The notes under the pieces are model-generated. The model worked only from the letters and a program-made list of their open reading frames with translations, ran no database searches and had not been told where the DNA came from. Positions 1-12,445 of a DNA stretch of 64,000 nucleotides are shown here, one piece after another. Source of the stretch: Lineus longissimus (taxonomy: Eukaryota > Nemertea > Pilidiophora > Heteronemertea > Lineidae). A program made the position numbers and the translations under genes. Location of the stretch: contig NC_088309.1 of assembly GCF_910592395.1 (NCBI RefSeq), forward strand, positions 13,086,599 through 13,150,598, read 5' to 3'. Each line of letters opens with the position of its first letter. Within the stretch, counting starts at the first letter, position 1.

Positions 1-897
1 CTTTTTGAGGACATCCGCTAAAATGCTTTACACACAATGTACTGTATTTTAAGTTTGTTTGTGAATGTTTGTTTACGAATAATATTGAATTGAGCTATTT
101 TGCGATGACCAAACAGAGATACGTCGACCTCAATGTACTTTTCATGCCAATAAAAATTGTGTTTCAACCACATAATGCTAAATGAGAATATGAGGAACAA
201 GATCCTCATTATCTACTACATTAGTGTTCACCCTGATCATTCCAAACTATCTGGTTCATGATTTTGCAACACTCTAGTCACATTGACAACTTAGTCTTAA
301 AGGTTTTTTAAAGTGTGAATGTCAAAGTGCAGTAACCCGAGTCACACGGAGCGGTTATATGATATGTTCTTTGAGTAAGTGGTACTCCTTTTCACCGGAG
401 ACCTATCTACATGTCTAGAGGGAATCTAGATATCTGTTGCTATGGCAACAGTACAACGCTTCAACAGATGAAAATGCTAGGGCAAAGATACTGGCTGATA
501 CATACAAATACAGTATTCCTGATGAATTTTCAAGCTGCAAAATGAAAACAATCAATGTGAAGTATATGATATGAGACACTGAAAACTGAAGGTTCTTGAT
601 GCTGATGGAAGATACAATAGGAACAAACTGTGATGTCTGGATATATGTCTGCAAAGAGTGTAAATATCATAGGCAGCACATGCAGTCAACAGAGGATTGG
701 CTAATTGTCTGACTCAAAATTGGAACATCTTGGACATTATATCACACTGACACATCACCTGTGAACTTTGAAGTGCACATTACGCCTGTAGTCAAGCAAA
801 TTTGCACTAAGATACTGGTGATTTTAATCGCATGTAGCCCAAACTGCTGTGATAAAATAACTACCTTTGATTCAACTGCATGTCACAAGCGATATGT
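1..897. other. No supported feature
   Basis: AT-rich single-copy-looking sequence. Short reading frames here lack recognisable domains, and I see no repeats shared with the rest of the window. Confidence 0.5.
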
Positions 898-1844
898 AAT
901 GGTCAGGGCCATTGTGCTCGCCTCCCTAACAGACATGTTATTGTTTCTGGTCAAACCTAGAATCGAACCAGACCAAAATTTAATCTACAAGGTTTCATAA
1001 CATAGGGCTACACATGTACCAAATTCAAGTCGATAGTTATAAAACTTGCAACCATTGGCTAATTTATGTTTTGATCTTCGACTTCGACTCAACGACTGAG
1101 GAAATTTAACAAGACGGCCTGGTTTTCTGTCAAAATGTCTACCGTACGTAGATGAATGGAGCGCATGAATCTGGGTTTCTCTACATGTCTTTTATCGGCA
1201 ATATTAATAAGAATTAGACAAAATAACCCCACAAAACAACATGTTGACATTGAGAATCAAAATATAGGGAAATACTACTTTCTAACTGCTCGTTATGAAA
1301 AATTTAGATTGGAAATATGTTTTGAAGTGCCAAACACACTCTATATACATTCACAAAATAACCATCACCTTATCAGCCTCGGCTGCAATGCCTTAGGGCA
1401 ATGCCTTATGTGTAGTGCGTTCAGTACATTACAGAGACAGGTAAATCGAGGCCGTTTTGCCACTTTTGACCAGACGACAATTTCCAGCTTAAAATCTGCC
1501 AATTACTGCCAATTACGGGGCGTTTTGTCTTTCTGCTGTGAATAGCTATAATCTTATCGAAACAAGAGTTCAAAATATTGGTATCCTGGCACATTTTCTG
1601 GCTCAGCTACAGCAAATTCAGATGAAAATGCAACTATTTTGCTAAAACTACTTTCGGCCAGCTCCAGTACAAACCATAAGCTCCGCTGGAAGCCAGCGTA
1701 GCTAAAAATATGTCTTGGCATATTGCTTAAAGCTACCATCACACCAAGTTTTAGACATATAGCCCTAGCGGTGACGAAACGTGCTCCGCTAACGGACGAC
1801 GACGGACGCCACAGTGTCTTATAAGCTCCCCAGAGGTGAGCTAA
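898..1844 (+). mobile_element. Possible Helentron-like non-autonomous element
   Basis: The left edge has a GGGCCATTGTGCTCGCC block like the 5' ends at 4884 and 21923. The right edge has a module tail (AAACGTGCTCCGCTAACGG), a short GACGAC tract, then GAGGTGAGCTAA at 1833-1844, the same 3' style as the end at 58341. The roughly 720 bp between them match no other module here, so the two ends may belong to different insertions. Boundaries are inferred. Confidence 0.4.
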
Positions 1845-2375
1845 AAAGCAATGTATGTATTCATACGCCCTGTACATCCATGTATTGTACAGTGTACAGC
1901 GAATCAAATTTTACATGATTTCTCGAAGTAGTCCGGCACTAATTGTTATATCAAAGAAAAGACGGTATGCGATAAGCTTTGCTGGCAATCAAAAATTGCA
2001 AGCGAAGGTAATAAAGAGGATTTGTGAACACTCTCTTTGCATAATCTACAAATGGAGAACTAGAAAGGTAAACAGGACATTCTTCTTTCACGGACATTCC
2101 CTTTTCATGGAGTCTTGACAAAACTTCTCAAACCTATTCTACAATAAAGCGCAACCAACGGACATTGTAATATAGTCAACATAGCAACACATAGTTGACA
2201 TGTGACCCTCTTTTCAAAAATCGATGACATTTAACTTTGGATTAGATTCATGAGGATAAGCCTTCTAAGTAAAATCCACTATTCCAGAACATTTGAAATT
2301 CCATTTAAAGCATAAATACTGTAAATTTTAAAAATAATTTTAATTTCACATTTGCAAAATATTGTGCACTATTAA
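1845..2375. other. No supported feature
   Basis: AT-rich sequence with no recognisable coding region or repeat. Confidence 0.5.
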
Positions 2376-2807
2376 TGTAGAACGGAAAAATTTTGCCTGG
2401 AGAATATTTTCACGAATTTCTCGAGAAGGTTAGGCTCGCGAAAATATTCTGCCGCAAAAATCTCTTGCTTTTAGCTTGAAATCCATTTCATTTTTGCCAT
2501 GTTTCCACAGAGGTACTGCATACAACTTGGCCCAACGAAGGCCTATGTGTATAACCCACGCAATTAGCACTTAAAATTAAATAATTACATCTAACTTAAA
2601 ACAACTTTTACTTAATTATTGCTCAGATTATGCTAAGTAGGGGTCATTTTACAACACAGTCCTTATACACTAAGAGCTTAGAGTCAAAATAGACCATTTA
2701 AATTTTCTTAGAAAAAAATTCTTCATTCGCGAAAATATTCTGTTGCGAATATGTCCATCGTGAGGCATTCGCGAAAATTTTATGCTGCGGATATTTTTCG
2801 TTCTACA
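2376..2807. mobile_element. MITE-like element with short terminal inverted repeats
   Basis: The left end reads TGTAGAACGGAAAAATTTT and the right end is its near reverse complement (TGTAGAACGAAAAAT when read inward). The inner flanks carry repeated CGCGAAAATATTCTG motifs near 2440, 2727 and 2769. The 432-bp length and absence of coding sequence fit a non-autonomous DNA transposon. I see no clear target duplication. Confidence 0.5.
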
Positions 2808-2984
2808 GTAACAACTGCGCATGGTAACTGAACACGTTTGAGTAATCAGTCTGGGTGTGGAAAACACTGCGACTTGCCTGAGGCGGGGGTACGCTAACTG
2901 ATCGGCAAAGCTGTGGCGCTTCATCAAACCATGAGAACCAGATGAGATAGACAAAAATTCCTCATTTTTATAGCTCTGGAATTA

Positions 2985-3172
2985 TTAATCTTCAGTTAAT
3001 TTCAAAATTTAAAGGAGCTATTTGTGATAGAGATATATTTCCTGGCGAACTATCTCGTTCCCAAAAGTGACGCTGCACAATATTTCATCTTTTATTTCGG
3101 CTAATCCCTCATTATCACTAGGCAATCTTGATAAAATTGACCCACCAAAAGGACCAAAACGGGGGGGGGGGG
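2985..3172 (+). repeat. Dispersed repeat, copy A
   Basis: This segment recurs in the opposite orientation at 39984-40202. Shared blocks include GCTATTTGTGATAGAGATATA, GTGACGCTGCACAATATTTC and CACCAAAAGG, in matching order once one copy is reversed. It ends near a G run at 3162-3171. The family is not recognised. Confidence 0.7.
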
Positions 3173-3566
3173 TCCTTACAGAAAAATCATCAAGGGCAGA
3201 GAAACGTATGAATGTGCTCAAACAGCAGTAATGAGTAAATGAGTAAAATATAAATAATCAAACAAAAGTAAGTTGGCACAATTTTTGAGATGCCCATTAA
3301 CCATTCTTACCATAGTTTACCGTATATTACTGTAGTTTTGTGTCTGATCCACCACCTATCCGGTTGCCTGTTGGTGCTAGTTCATCATCAGAATCATCTC
3401 TACTCTTATCCATTACATAGCAATGATGAGCAGACGTGGTAAAGTTCAGAAATCTTGACAGAAGTGTGTCCATTTTGTCAACAAGAGCTACGCAGAGCGA
3501 GCACATTATACGCCCGCCATAAGAGTAAAGGGTGGTTGGTCAGGATGAAAAGTGTGTGAAGTAGCA

Positions 3567-3952
3567 GGTAAGCGGAATATGGAAACAGGTGTTCGTGACC
3601 TTGACCTTTGACCTTTTGACCTCCAAATGAATAGGCTTCTTCGGGCCTATACTAGTGCCCTGCAAACCAGGTTTGGTGACTATATATGATATAGAATTTT
3701 AGTAATCGCGCGGACAATGAAAGGTAAGCGCAAAATGGAAACAGGTCTTCGTGACCTTGACCTTTGACCTTTTGACCTCCAAATCAATAGGCTTCTTGGG
3801 GCCTATACTAGTGCCCTGCAAACCAGGTTTGGTGACTATACATGATGTAGAATTTCAGTATCGCACGGACAATGAAAAGTCAACGGACAGACGGACAGAC
3901 GGACCCGAGCACTATACCATGATACGCTCTGGAGCGGGTGTATAAAAAGCCG
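3567..3952 (+). repeat. Tandem 157-bp module with clustered nuclear-receptor half-sites
   Basis: Two units start at 3567 and 3724 (GGTAAGCG...ATGGAAACAGGT). Each contains four TGACCT half-sites in direct orientation with spacings of 0, 1 and 2 bases (3596-3622 and 3752-3778). The right side runs into CGGACAGACGGACAGACGG and ends GGAGCGGGTGTATAAAAAG, resembling the microsatellite-plus-terminus design of the other module elements. A short frame crossing it is a repeat translation. Confidence 0.7.
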
Positions 3953-4130
3953 TGATTTGTTATGGTGATAGAACGGACTTAACTTGGGTAAAAACTCGAA
4001 CAGGCGAGTAGTTCATTGATGAGACCCCGAATCAGGTCGATTTAGTTACTCTGACAACCTGAGGTAGTGGTTAGATTAGAACAGATAGGAAAAAACACAG
4101 GATCACGAATTAAACAGGGTGAAATGAAAA
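3953..4130. other. Spacer
   Basis: Short spacer with no recognisable feature before the element at 4131. Confidence 0.4.
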
Positions 4131-4787
4131 CAAGAGGCCCAAGGGCCTGGCGCTCAGCTGGATGACCTAATAACATAGGACTGAGGGTATAAAGTAGTAA
4201 ATATCGACTTTATACTACTGTTTGAAGGTCAAGAGAACACGTTATACCACTAAAATTTCCAATGCAGAGCTGCCAGCTGGATGAAATATGATTGAACTAA
4301 TCAGCCATGGTATGTATTGTAAATATTACAGGAGGCAACGGAAAATATCCCTAGTTCAGTATAGCTTTACAGAAAAAATGGGAGTAACATTATTATGTTG
4401 CTTAAAACGTCTACTTTTTACTCATGTAAGAATCGTAGTACTAATAATAACTTCAACTTATTTTCCAGTTATGATAACACAACACGCATCTTCATGATCA
4501 TGATATTTCTCAAACTAACTGAATGACCTATTAGTAATCGCCTTGGACGCACAACCTAACCACATATCAATCCGCCCCGACGATCGACACATCCATTCGA
4601 TTCGATAACCGGGTAACCCTCGATAAAGTTTGATAAATAAACTAGAACTGAGATTTCACAGGAGCACCTGTGAATTCATGACTCCAGGGTTGTTTTGAGG
4701 GCGATATTGTAAGAGTTGGTCTTGAGTATGGGGACGTGAAGGTCCGTGTGAGGCACCTGGGGAGAGAAGACTAGTTGAACAATGGGA

Positions 4788-4823
4788 TCATGGAGGTATA
4801 AATAATTATTTATACCTCCATGA
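4788..4823. repeat. Perfect 36-bp palindrome inside the family-1 element
   Basis: TCATGGAGGTATAAATAA is followed directly by its exact reverse complement. The sister element keeps it near 21826-21861 with one mismatch. Retention in both copies shows it belongs to the element and is not a random insertion. Confidence 0.85.
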
Positions 4824-4883
4824 TGGGATCTGACACGGACACTACTATTGATCTCATTATATGAATACCATTTAATTACAAAT

Positions 4884-6463
4884 GAAACGGCCAGGGGCCA
4901 TTGTGCTCACCATAAGTATTTTTAGTAGACAGTTACAGAAAGTTCTACAGTATGTAGGCCTCTCATAATTTATACATGCATCTGTGACCAGTTCAGAGCC
5001 GGCCCTGGCCAAGTGGTGAATCCGAGACTTGTGGTTCCAAGCTTGTAGAGTCTAGGTGAAAATGATAGTGAAGAAACGTGCCACTCCATGACAATGGTGA
5101 ATATATTTTTAACTTTGACCTCAGTGACCCTGACAGGTAGGTCAAATAACAAACCAGGGTGATATGTGATGTAGACACATCCACCCGACCATAACAATTT
5201 CATCACTCGTTACAGCAATCGGCAAAAAACGATTTCCAAGATGGCTGCCTAATTAAATCTATGGCACCAAATAAATCAAAAAATGAAGAAAATGTAAGAT
5301 AGAACTCAGAAAGGAAAAAAGGAAAAGATGAAAAATAAAAATATTTTTGGCTGTCCTTGACCGTGGTTTGAACTCACGACCTTTGGATTGCCACAATACG
5401 AGGAAAAACCCACAAAACATGCAATTTCGGCCATATTTGAATTCCGATCTGGCTGAAACTTGGCATACAAATAGTGGCTTCTTAGATGCATCATTACACA
5501 AAATTAAAACTCTTTACATTGAACAACGACGAAACGTACCAAGAACGGTAAAGTTTTCAACTTTGACCTCTGTGAACTTGAAAGGTGGGTCAAATCAAAA
5601 ACCCGTAAGATATGTGATGTATCCTTGCTAGGAGTACCTACCATGAAACTTTTATCAAAAACAAATCAGTAATAAGCGAGAAATCACACTTTTTGAGTTT
5701 TGAGTTTGGGCCCCCTGGTGGCCAAGTCAATAATCAGACCGAACCAAAATTCAGTGTAAAAGGTCAACTGACCTAGGGGGTCATTTGTTTAAAGTTTCAA
5801 GTTCATAACTGTTGCGGTTGAGAAACGTGCCATAGTTACACTCAAACGGCAAATTTACGCCATTTGACCTCTGCGACCTTAAAAAGTAGGTCAAATCCGA
5901 AAAATCGTGCAACATCTGAGGTAACCTTGCTAGGGGTCCCTGCCATAAAAATTTCATCAAAAACAATTTGCTAATAAGCAGGCTATTACACTTCTTACTT
6001 TTTCTGTTTTGGGCCCCTGGTGGCAAAGTCAAGAATCAGATCAGGCTGAAATTCCGCACCAGAGGTTATCTGATATAGGGGGTTATATGTACCAAGTTTC
6101 AAGCTCATAGCTTTAGTGGTTGAGAAACGTGCCATAGTTACACTCAAACGGCCAATTCACGCCATTTGACCTCTGCGACCTTGAAAAGTAGATCAAATTA
6201 AAAACCCGTAAGATATATGATGTATCCTTGCTATGAGTACCTACCACAAAAGTTTTATTAAAAACAAGTCACTAATAAGCGAGATATCACACTTTTTAGA
6301 TATCCACATTTGGCCCCCTGGTGGCCAAGTAGAGAACCAGATCGGACAGAAATTTAGTGTCACAGGTCATCTGACCTAGGGGGTCATGTGTACAAAGTTT
6401 TAAGTTTATAGGCCTAGCAGTTAAAAAACGTGCCACTGTTTTTGAACTAGGATACGACGGACA

Positions 6464-6500
<37 letters not shown>

Positions 6501-6546
6501 ACGACGGACACTGCAGTATTGCATAGACTCCCCTACGGTGAGCCAA
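4884..6546 (+). mobile_element. Family-2 module element nested in copy 1
   Basis: The 5' end reads GAAACGGCCAGGGGCCATTG then TGCTCACC. The 3' end reads CTACGGTGAGCCAA. Inside are about four modules with a period of about 301 bp. Each has AAACGTGCCA, TGACCTCTG/TGACCTTGAAA, GATATGTGATGTATCCTTGC, and GGCCCCCTGGTGGCCAA. A (CGA)n tract at 6465-6500 precedes the terminus. The same element sits at the same internal position in the 19827 copy, so it inserted before the outer copies separated. No coding capacity is seen; poly-Arg or poly-Asp frames are microsatellite translations. Confidence 0.7.
6465..6500. repeat. (CGA)n microsatellite
   Basis: About 12 CGA/GAC repeats just before the 3' terminus of the family-2 element. 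Equivalent tracts occur at 23256-23299 and 58164-58262 in the same structural position. Confidence 0.95.
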
Positions 6547-8039
6547 AAAGTGAAAACAGATCATATCATATTCCTTGGGATAAATTAAAATAGGAGTGCG
6601 GGAACAAGGTTTTTTGGCAGGAGGAAGGCGAGAACATTTTGCGCCGTCGCATTCCGATTTGGCTGGTTAGTGGTGAAATCTGCTTTTAATTTTGCAAATT
6701 AACATATTCGTTTTTCTAGTTCTAACGTTGTCTGAATTAAAGATGCTTTCCCAATGCTTGACTGGTCTGGCAAGAGACATTGCCAGGAAAACGTGACGTC
6801 ATTTTGGTCATTTTGGCCATTCTTCTTACCGCACGCCCTCTCTCTCCGTAAAAGTTCCTGACATGGTGTGAAGTGGGAGGGCGCACAATGGGAACCACAC
6901 TGCCGCGATGTTTTTAGTTTCTATTTATAGAATTCTGCGGCAAAGATTTTATACACGGAAAAAGTGGATTAACTCGGCTAATCTCAATGGATTTTACCCA
7001 GGAATGTTTTCAAGGCGAGAGAAACATCTGATTTAAGTACTGCGCTTATTAGATTTCATGTTTAGGCCGAAGATTGGCCTAAAACGTGGACGAAAAGAGT
7101 GCATTATCGAGTGCTGGAGAGGTCACGTGATTGGACGAGAAACCTGAACAAAGTTTTCGTGCTTTTAGCTGTCAACATCAATGGCTATAATATACTCCTA
7201 CAGAATAGTAGAACTAATAGAACTAATTTCCGAAGTTTCCAATAGTTTGAACACAAATCAAAACATCGCCCATCAGCTGGACTCAAGATCTGCATAAATT
7301 ACGATTAATAATGAGGTCGTCGCTTCAATTTCGCAAAGAAAGTTGACTCCATTCGAAGGTTGTTTTGACCAAATTCTGTTGAACTCATCGTTGTGAGGGC
7401 ATTTGAACACATTCTCGTTGATCTTTTCTATAAACGTGTAAAGTTTCGTACCAAAATACGTTTCCGTAAAGGCTTAAAAAGAAAATTTGTCACTTACAAA
7501 ATCATCGCTCCGGTAGAAATAAAAAGGTCACCGCCATTTTCTTGATGATAGTACTCCAGGTAACCGGCGGGAAATTTAAAGCGGGGTCATCCGGGGTCAA
7601 ACAACAGTTTTGCTCACTACCGCCAACTGGTGATATAAATCGACACTATTCTATTTTATATCAAAACTTCTGTATCATGAAGACCTTTTCAACTTTATTT
7701 CAAGCTTTTATCTACTGGAATAGAGCGTCAAAAAATGTTTTTTTCATTTACGCATTTTGCCCCCTGGGGAGCTGAATTTGAGTCGAATCGCCCAATTTTT
7801 TTTCCGTAAGCAACATTTTCTGCGGTGTTTATAAGCAAGACTAGATTTGAAGTGCCTCGGTTGTATGATTACAAAATGCCCAACTTTGTCTACAGATGGC
7901 TGGATGGAAGGATGGCAGGATGGGTGGAAGGACGGACACCAATCGAATAGCTATTTGACTAGCTCCGCTGACTTTGTCAGCTGAGCTAAAAACCAAAACC
8001 TTCTGACGAAAGTCGTATTTAACGAACTAAGATCGTGTA

Positions 8040-8956
8040 AGCATATTTGACCTGGATTTTCATAAATGAAAAATCATATCAATACGCCAAAATTGTACCA
8101 GTTGGCAGGCCTGCTACAGTGAATTTGACCTCAGTGACCTTGAATATTTGGTCAAAATCTTTCAACAACTATGTTAACCTTGATCTGATTGATAAATGAT
8201 ACACATTAAGGTTTCTGAAATATGACTTGCATAGGATTTTATGACTTTGACCTAGAACACCAGAAAAGTTGGTTACACTGACCTAAATTTATGTCAATGG
8301 AGAGATCATCATAGGTGTCGACATATCAGAATCTAGAGTCTAGGGCAAATAATGACAAAACGTACCACTTCGGTGGAACTTAAGAGTTTTAACATCTGTG
8401 ACCTAGGAAGTTAGGTCAAGGTCAAATTCAGCTTAATTAATGGCATGCATTTGAAAATCACACGGTCGAGGTCTGTTCATATATAACCTTCACTTAGGAT
8501 TTTATGACATTTTACCTACTTAAACCTGAAAGTAGGTCAACATTAACCTAAATCAACATGTCAACATTTAGCAAAGGCCTAATAAGGATCTATATATCAA
8601 ATTTGAAAAGCTTATGTCAAATAATACTGAAATGTGCCACCTTTCAGTAAAATTTTAGACTTCGACCTCTGTGACCTTGAAAAGTAGCTCAAATCAAAAA
8701 CCTGTGTGATATGTGATGTATCTTTATTACACACACTCACCATAAAAATTATGTTTCTCCAGCGATAACCATTAGCTTCGAGATGCTGTCTGGAGAACAG
8801 AAGGTAGGTCAAATCGCAAAAATCGCAAAATGCTTCTGGGCATATTGCCCAAAGCTACCACCATGCAAAGTTTCAACCATACAGCCCAGACAGTTACAAA
8901 AACGTGCTCCACACATGGATGACGATGACAGACGGACTGACAGGCAGGTGAGCTAA
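8040..8956 (+). repeat. Divergent module array with a GAGCTAA terminus
   Basis: About three degenerate modules (TGACCTCAGTGACCTTGAA, AGGTCAA, ATGTGATGTATC, AACGTGCCACC). It closes with a GATGACGATGACAGACGG tract and GCAGGTGAGCTAA. The modules are much more diverged than those at 5-6 kb, and the 5' end is not identifiable. Confidence 0.55.
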
Positions 8957-9839
8957 AAAGGGGTAATACATATCAAGAAATTCGCTACTCTTGGTGATAT
9001 ATATAAAGACCACGAAGGTTATTTTTTCAGATTCGCCCAGAAAGACTCATTTTATATGTTAATGTATTTGTCAAAGCATTTTTATTTATGAGTGTTTATC
9101 ATTATATCAACCAATCATACATTCAAAACAAAAAAACCCAGAAGACCTATGTATGAAATTTGTTCTGTAGTTCCCAAACACAAGGCTTTGATTGTGAAGG
9201 AGTCCTCTTGAATATATAGACATACATATAGACTGCAATGATGGTTCATTTGCATAATATTTGTAAACACTTGAATTGTCTGTGTAGCTAACAACAAACT
9301 AGAATGCAATTAAAGCTTGGGAGGGGTTAACAGTCTACACAGAGCCCAGAATATGAGCCCAGAAGATGTTGGTAGTATAGAGAGAAAATCACCTACCCCT
9401 TTTGTTGGATCTCAAGCAGCCCTCTACTCCATCTTAAACGTTTCATGTCAGCCATTACGAACTCGCTATTTGTCGATTTCCTTATGTCGGACAGATATGA
9501 AAGACCAATGAAAATGTTGCAGCATCGAGAAAGATACGTGTAGGTATATGAGTGCCAAGGCAATGTGATGCTATAGCTACACGCTTGATATTGGCTGCTG
9601 CTGTAGTTCATGGCAACCTCTCGACACAGGATTAAAAAATCAATAGCCGATATCCAATTATTTAGATTTATTGTAAGCTGTGCCACACTTAAATGTATCA
9701 TTTAGCACACAGAACAATTGTTGCTTTTCTGGAGTGGTATCCAATGGTGTTCTGATTATCATATTTTGAATATAGCAACTTTATCAAAAAATAGTGCCAA
9801 GGGCACTGTACCCGCTTGGCAGTAGGAATTCGGGGGTGG
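8957..9839. other. No supported feature
   Basis: AT-rich sequence. A 102-codon minus-strand frame at 9393-9701 has no recognisable domain or splice context. Confidence 0.5.
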
Positions 9840-10420
9840 GGGAGGTTTTGAAATTCGGTAAAATCAAAAACTTGTATTATATATGATGTACCTTTAGTAG
9901 CTGCACCTACAGTGGAAATATGAGCATCTTAGCTCAAAGGATATATAGCTCAAAGGATAAGGGAGCTAGACCAAGATTTTCAGAATAAGCCACCTAGTGG
10001 GCAAACTAAGAATCACATCACAACTAAGAAACTGAAAATGCAAGAGCGCTGACAAGGGCGCCAATAAGGAATCGGCCATTTTCTGCCATAAGACCTAGTT
10101 TTCCCTTAAAACAAGGCCAAATCAAAAACCCATATTATATATGATGTATCGTAAATAGATTTACCTATGATAAAATCTAGAGCACCCTAGCTCAAAACAT
10201 GAGTAACAAACAGCCATTTTTAATTGTTTTAAAAAAAGCCCCCTGGTGATCAAATTAGAAATCGAATTGCGCTCAAAATCAAACTTCGGCTAGATGTTGG
10301 GCCCATATATGCACATAGGGAAGATAAAAATGATCCTTCAAAAATAAAGACAGTAGAGCGCTGACAAGGCAAAAAGTATATGCACCGACGGACCTACGAC
10401 AGACCACCACTAACCATCCC
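9840..10420 (+). repeat. Highly diverged modules
   Basis: Two to three degraded units keep AAATCAAAAACTTGTATTAT-type blocks, GATGTA, and CCCCCTGGTGATCAA near 10219, ending near a CGACGGACC tract. They are related to the 300-bp modules elsewhere but form a separate, older-looking subfamily. Confidence 0.5.
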
Positions 10421-11939
10421 GAGCACAGATTAAGCCCTATTGGAGTATGACCAAGTGGGCTAAAAGTTGTCCTTGTTGATACAATGTTCACTTTGAATTG
10501 CATTTCCCTTCAACCACATCCCTACCTGGTAACATATTTTGAATTGATATTCTCTGAATTGATCCTGTGAGGTATTTCCTTGATACTCAGATTTATCATT
10601 AGGTCATATCAGTGCGAGAAACATTAGAATTTCACTACATAGTGCAATTCTGCTACTTACTGTGTTTGTTATTGTTGCACCTTGTTAAATTTGACAATGT
10701 TCTGGCTCTAATGACTTCTAACACGTTCGTTGGATCTGAAGATTTCTATAGTGGCAGGTATGTGGATTGAATTATTACAATATGTTGTGAAAGATGAAAT
10801 TTCCATCAGTTTATCTTAATTATAAAATTGTCTGGTAATTTCTGACTCATTTTGATGTGTCAGGTCATAAATAAGGAAATTTTGAATGAAAAGAGGTTTT
10901 TGGTCAATTTCTATAGCGGAAGACCACCACTTTACTTCAACCCCTTTAGTGCTGAAGTTGTATGAGATGATAATGGGGAAGAAAATCACTGTAGATGAAT
11001 CAATATGATAGATTTCAAGCAGTAATTTATGGTGTGGTAGTGATCGATAGGAATCCATACCGCATGTGTTGTAGGGTCTCATTTTATCTTATAAAGACAA
11101 CAAATGTGTTGCACTAGCACTAAAGGGGTTAAATGGGTGTTGGTTAATTTCTAAAGTGAAATGTTGTTGCCTTTATAGAAGGAACAGTGCACTCTCACCA
11201 AGGGAAATATGGTGCATCTATATCATAAGCAAGAAAACCGTTTCTGGCGCACAATCCTTTGAGAGTCTGGGCTCTTGTACTGTACCACTGTGGGTGAATA
11301 TATATTGGTTGAGTATAAATCTGGGTTCATAGAGTAAAAGAACTAATACAATTATAGTAAATGGATGTTTTTGGAGGCATTTCATCCATGGATGCTCCAA
11401 TCTATTTTTAGATGCAATGGGATTTCCTGTTGGAATGACATCATCAAGGGAATTCCTTTGAGATTACATTGGGGTTTCTTGGAATCCTGGCCGTGACACT
11501 ATATACCAACGGAGAGCCTATGGGTTGCACTATGTTTGTAGGGAAAGAAATGTGGAAGTCATCAATTATAAGGGGTGACAATAAGGGCTTTAAGTTCTGA
11601 TCCCCAATTCTCCCATTGTGGAATGTCAAGGTCAAACTGTCTCAGAGCAGGCACATTTCCTGGGTCACCAGAATTGGTTCAGATAACAGATAACATCAAC
11701 ATTATACTGGAACACTGTACTATTCTTAGATTTTGATTTTTAGCAGGATCAGGTCTTTGGTTAGACTGTATATCATAAAATGGATCATCACTGCATGATA
11801 TGAATGGAATGAATAATCTGTTTGGTGGTGATGGGGGAGGGGGAGGAGATAAAGAGGAGGTGGAGAAGATGTCAAAAGGGTACTCCACCAGTCAAGGGAA
11901 GGGAGAGGGAAGGGTGAACATAACTGCCGTCCTGAAAGG
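10421..11939. other. No supported feature
   Basis: AT-rich sequence with a purine-rich stretch at 11829-11870. Proline-rich minus-strand frames there are translations of that stretch. No gene or shared repeat recognised. Confidence 0.5.
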
Positions 11940-12445
11940 GTTAAAAAACGTGCCATAGTTACACTCAAACGGCCATTTTATGCTATTTGAACTATGTGAC
12001 CTTGAAAATTAGGTCATATCAAAAACGAGGATGACATGTGATGTATCCTTGCTGAGAGAACCTACCATCAAAATTTATCGAAAACGAGTCACTCATAAGA
12101 GAGAGTATCCTTGCTGGGAGAACCTACCATAAAAATGTTATCGAAAACGAGTCACTCATAACAGAGATATCACACTTTTTAGCTTTCCACTTCTGGCCTC
12201 CTGGTGGCTAAGTCAAGAATAAGATCGGACCGAATTCAGTGTCAGAGGATACATGACATAGGGAGTCATGTGCACCAAATTTCAAGTCCATAGCTTTTGC
12301 GGTTAAGAAACGTGCCATAGTTACACTTAAATGGCCAATTTAAGCTATTTAATCTATGTGACCTTGAAAATTAGGTCATATCAAAAACCAGGATGACGTG
12401 TGATGTATCCTTGCTGGGAGAACCTAGCATCAAAATGTTATCAAA
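11940..12445 (+). repeat. Module array, left part
   Basis: About 1.5 modules (AAAACGTGCCATAGTTACAC, GTGACCTTGAAAATTAGGTC, GGCCTCCTGGTGGCTAAG), with a short internal duplication of the ATCCTTGCTGRGAGAACC block around 12045-12170. The array is interrupted at 12445 by a family-1 element and resumes at 14158. Confidence 0.7.

Larger units (their letters stand above)
4131..7991 (+). mobile_element. Helentron/HINE-like element, family 1, copy 1 (3.86 kb)
   Basis: It begins CAAGAGGCCCAAGGGCCTGG (a small 5' hairpin), followed by GCGCTCAGCTGG. It ends with a hairpin (AGCTCCGCTGAC-TTT-GTCAGCTGAGCT) and CTAA. A copy with the same order and near-identical flanking interior lies at 19827-24731. The subterminal GCTCAGCTG and CAGCTGAGC are inverted relative to each other. 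No transposase or helicase frame is visible, so it is non-autonomous. The short subterminal inverted repeats, 3' hairpin and CTRR-type end fit Helentron-associated elements. The target here cannot be checked, but other copies show insertion between A and A without duplication. It contains the nested element at 4884-6546. Confidence 0.7.

Noticed and set aside
1156-1545. 129-codon plus-strand gene
   Set aside because: Composition and lack of any motif look like random open sequence; it falls inside a probable repeat element.
6296-6511. Poly-Arg protein
   Set aside because: Translation of the (CGA)n microsatellite in the family-2 element.
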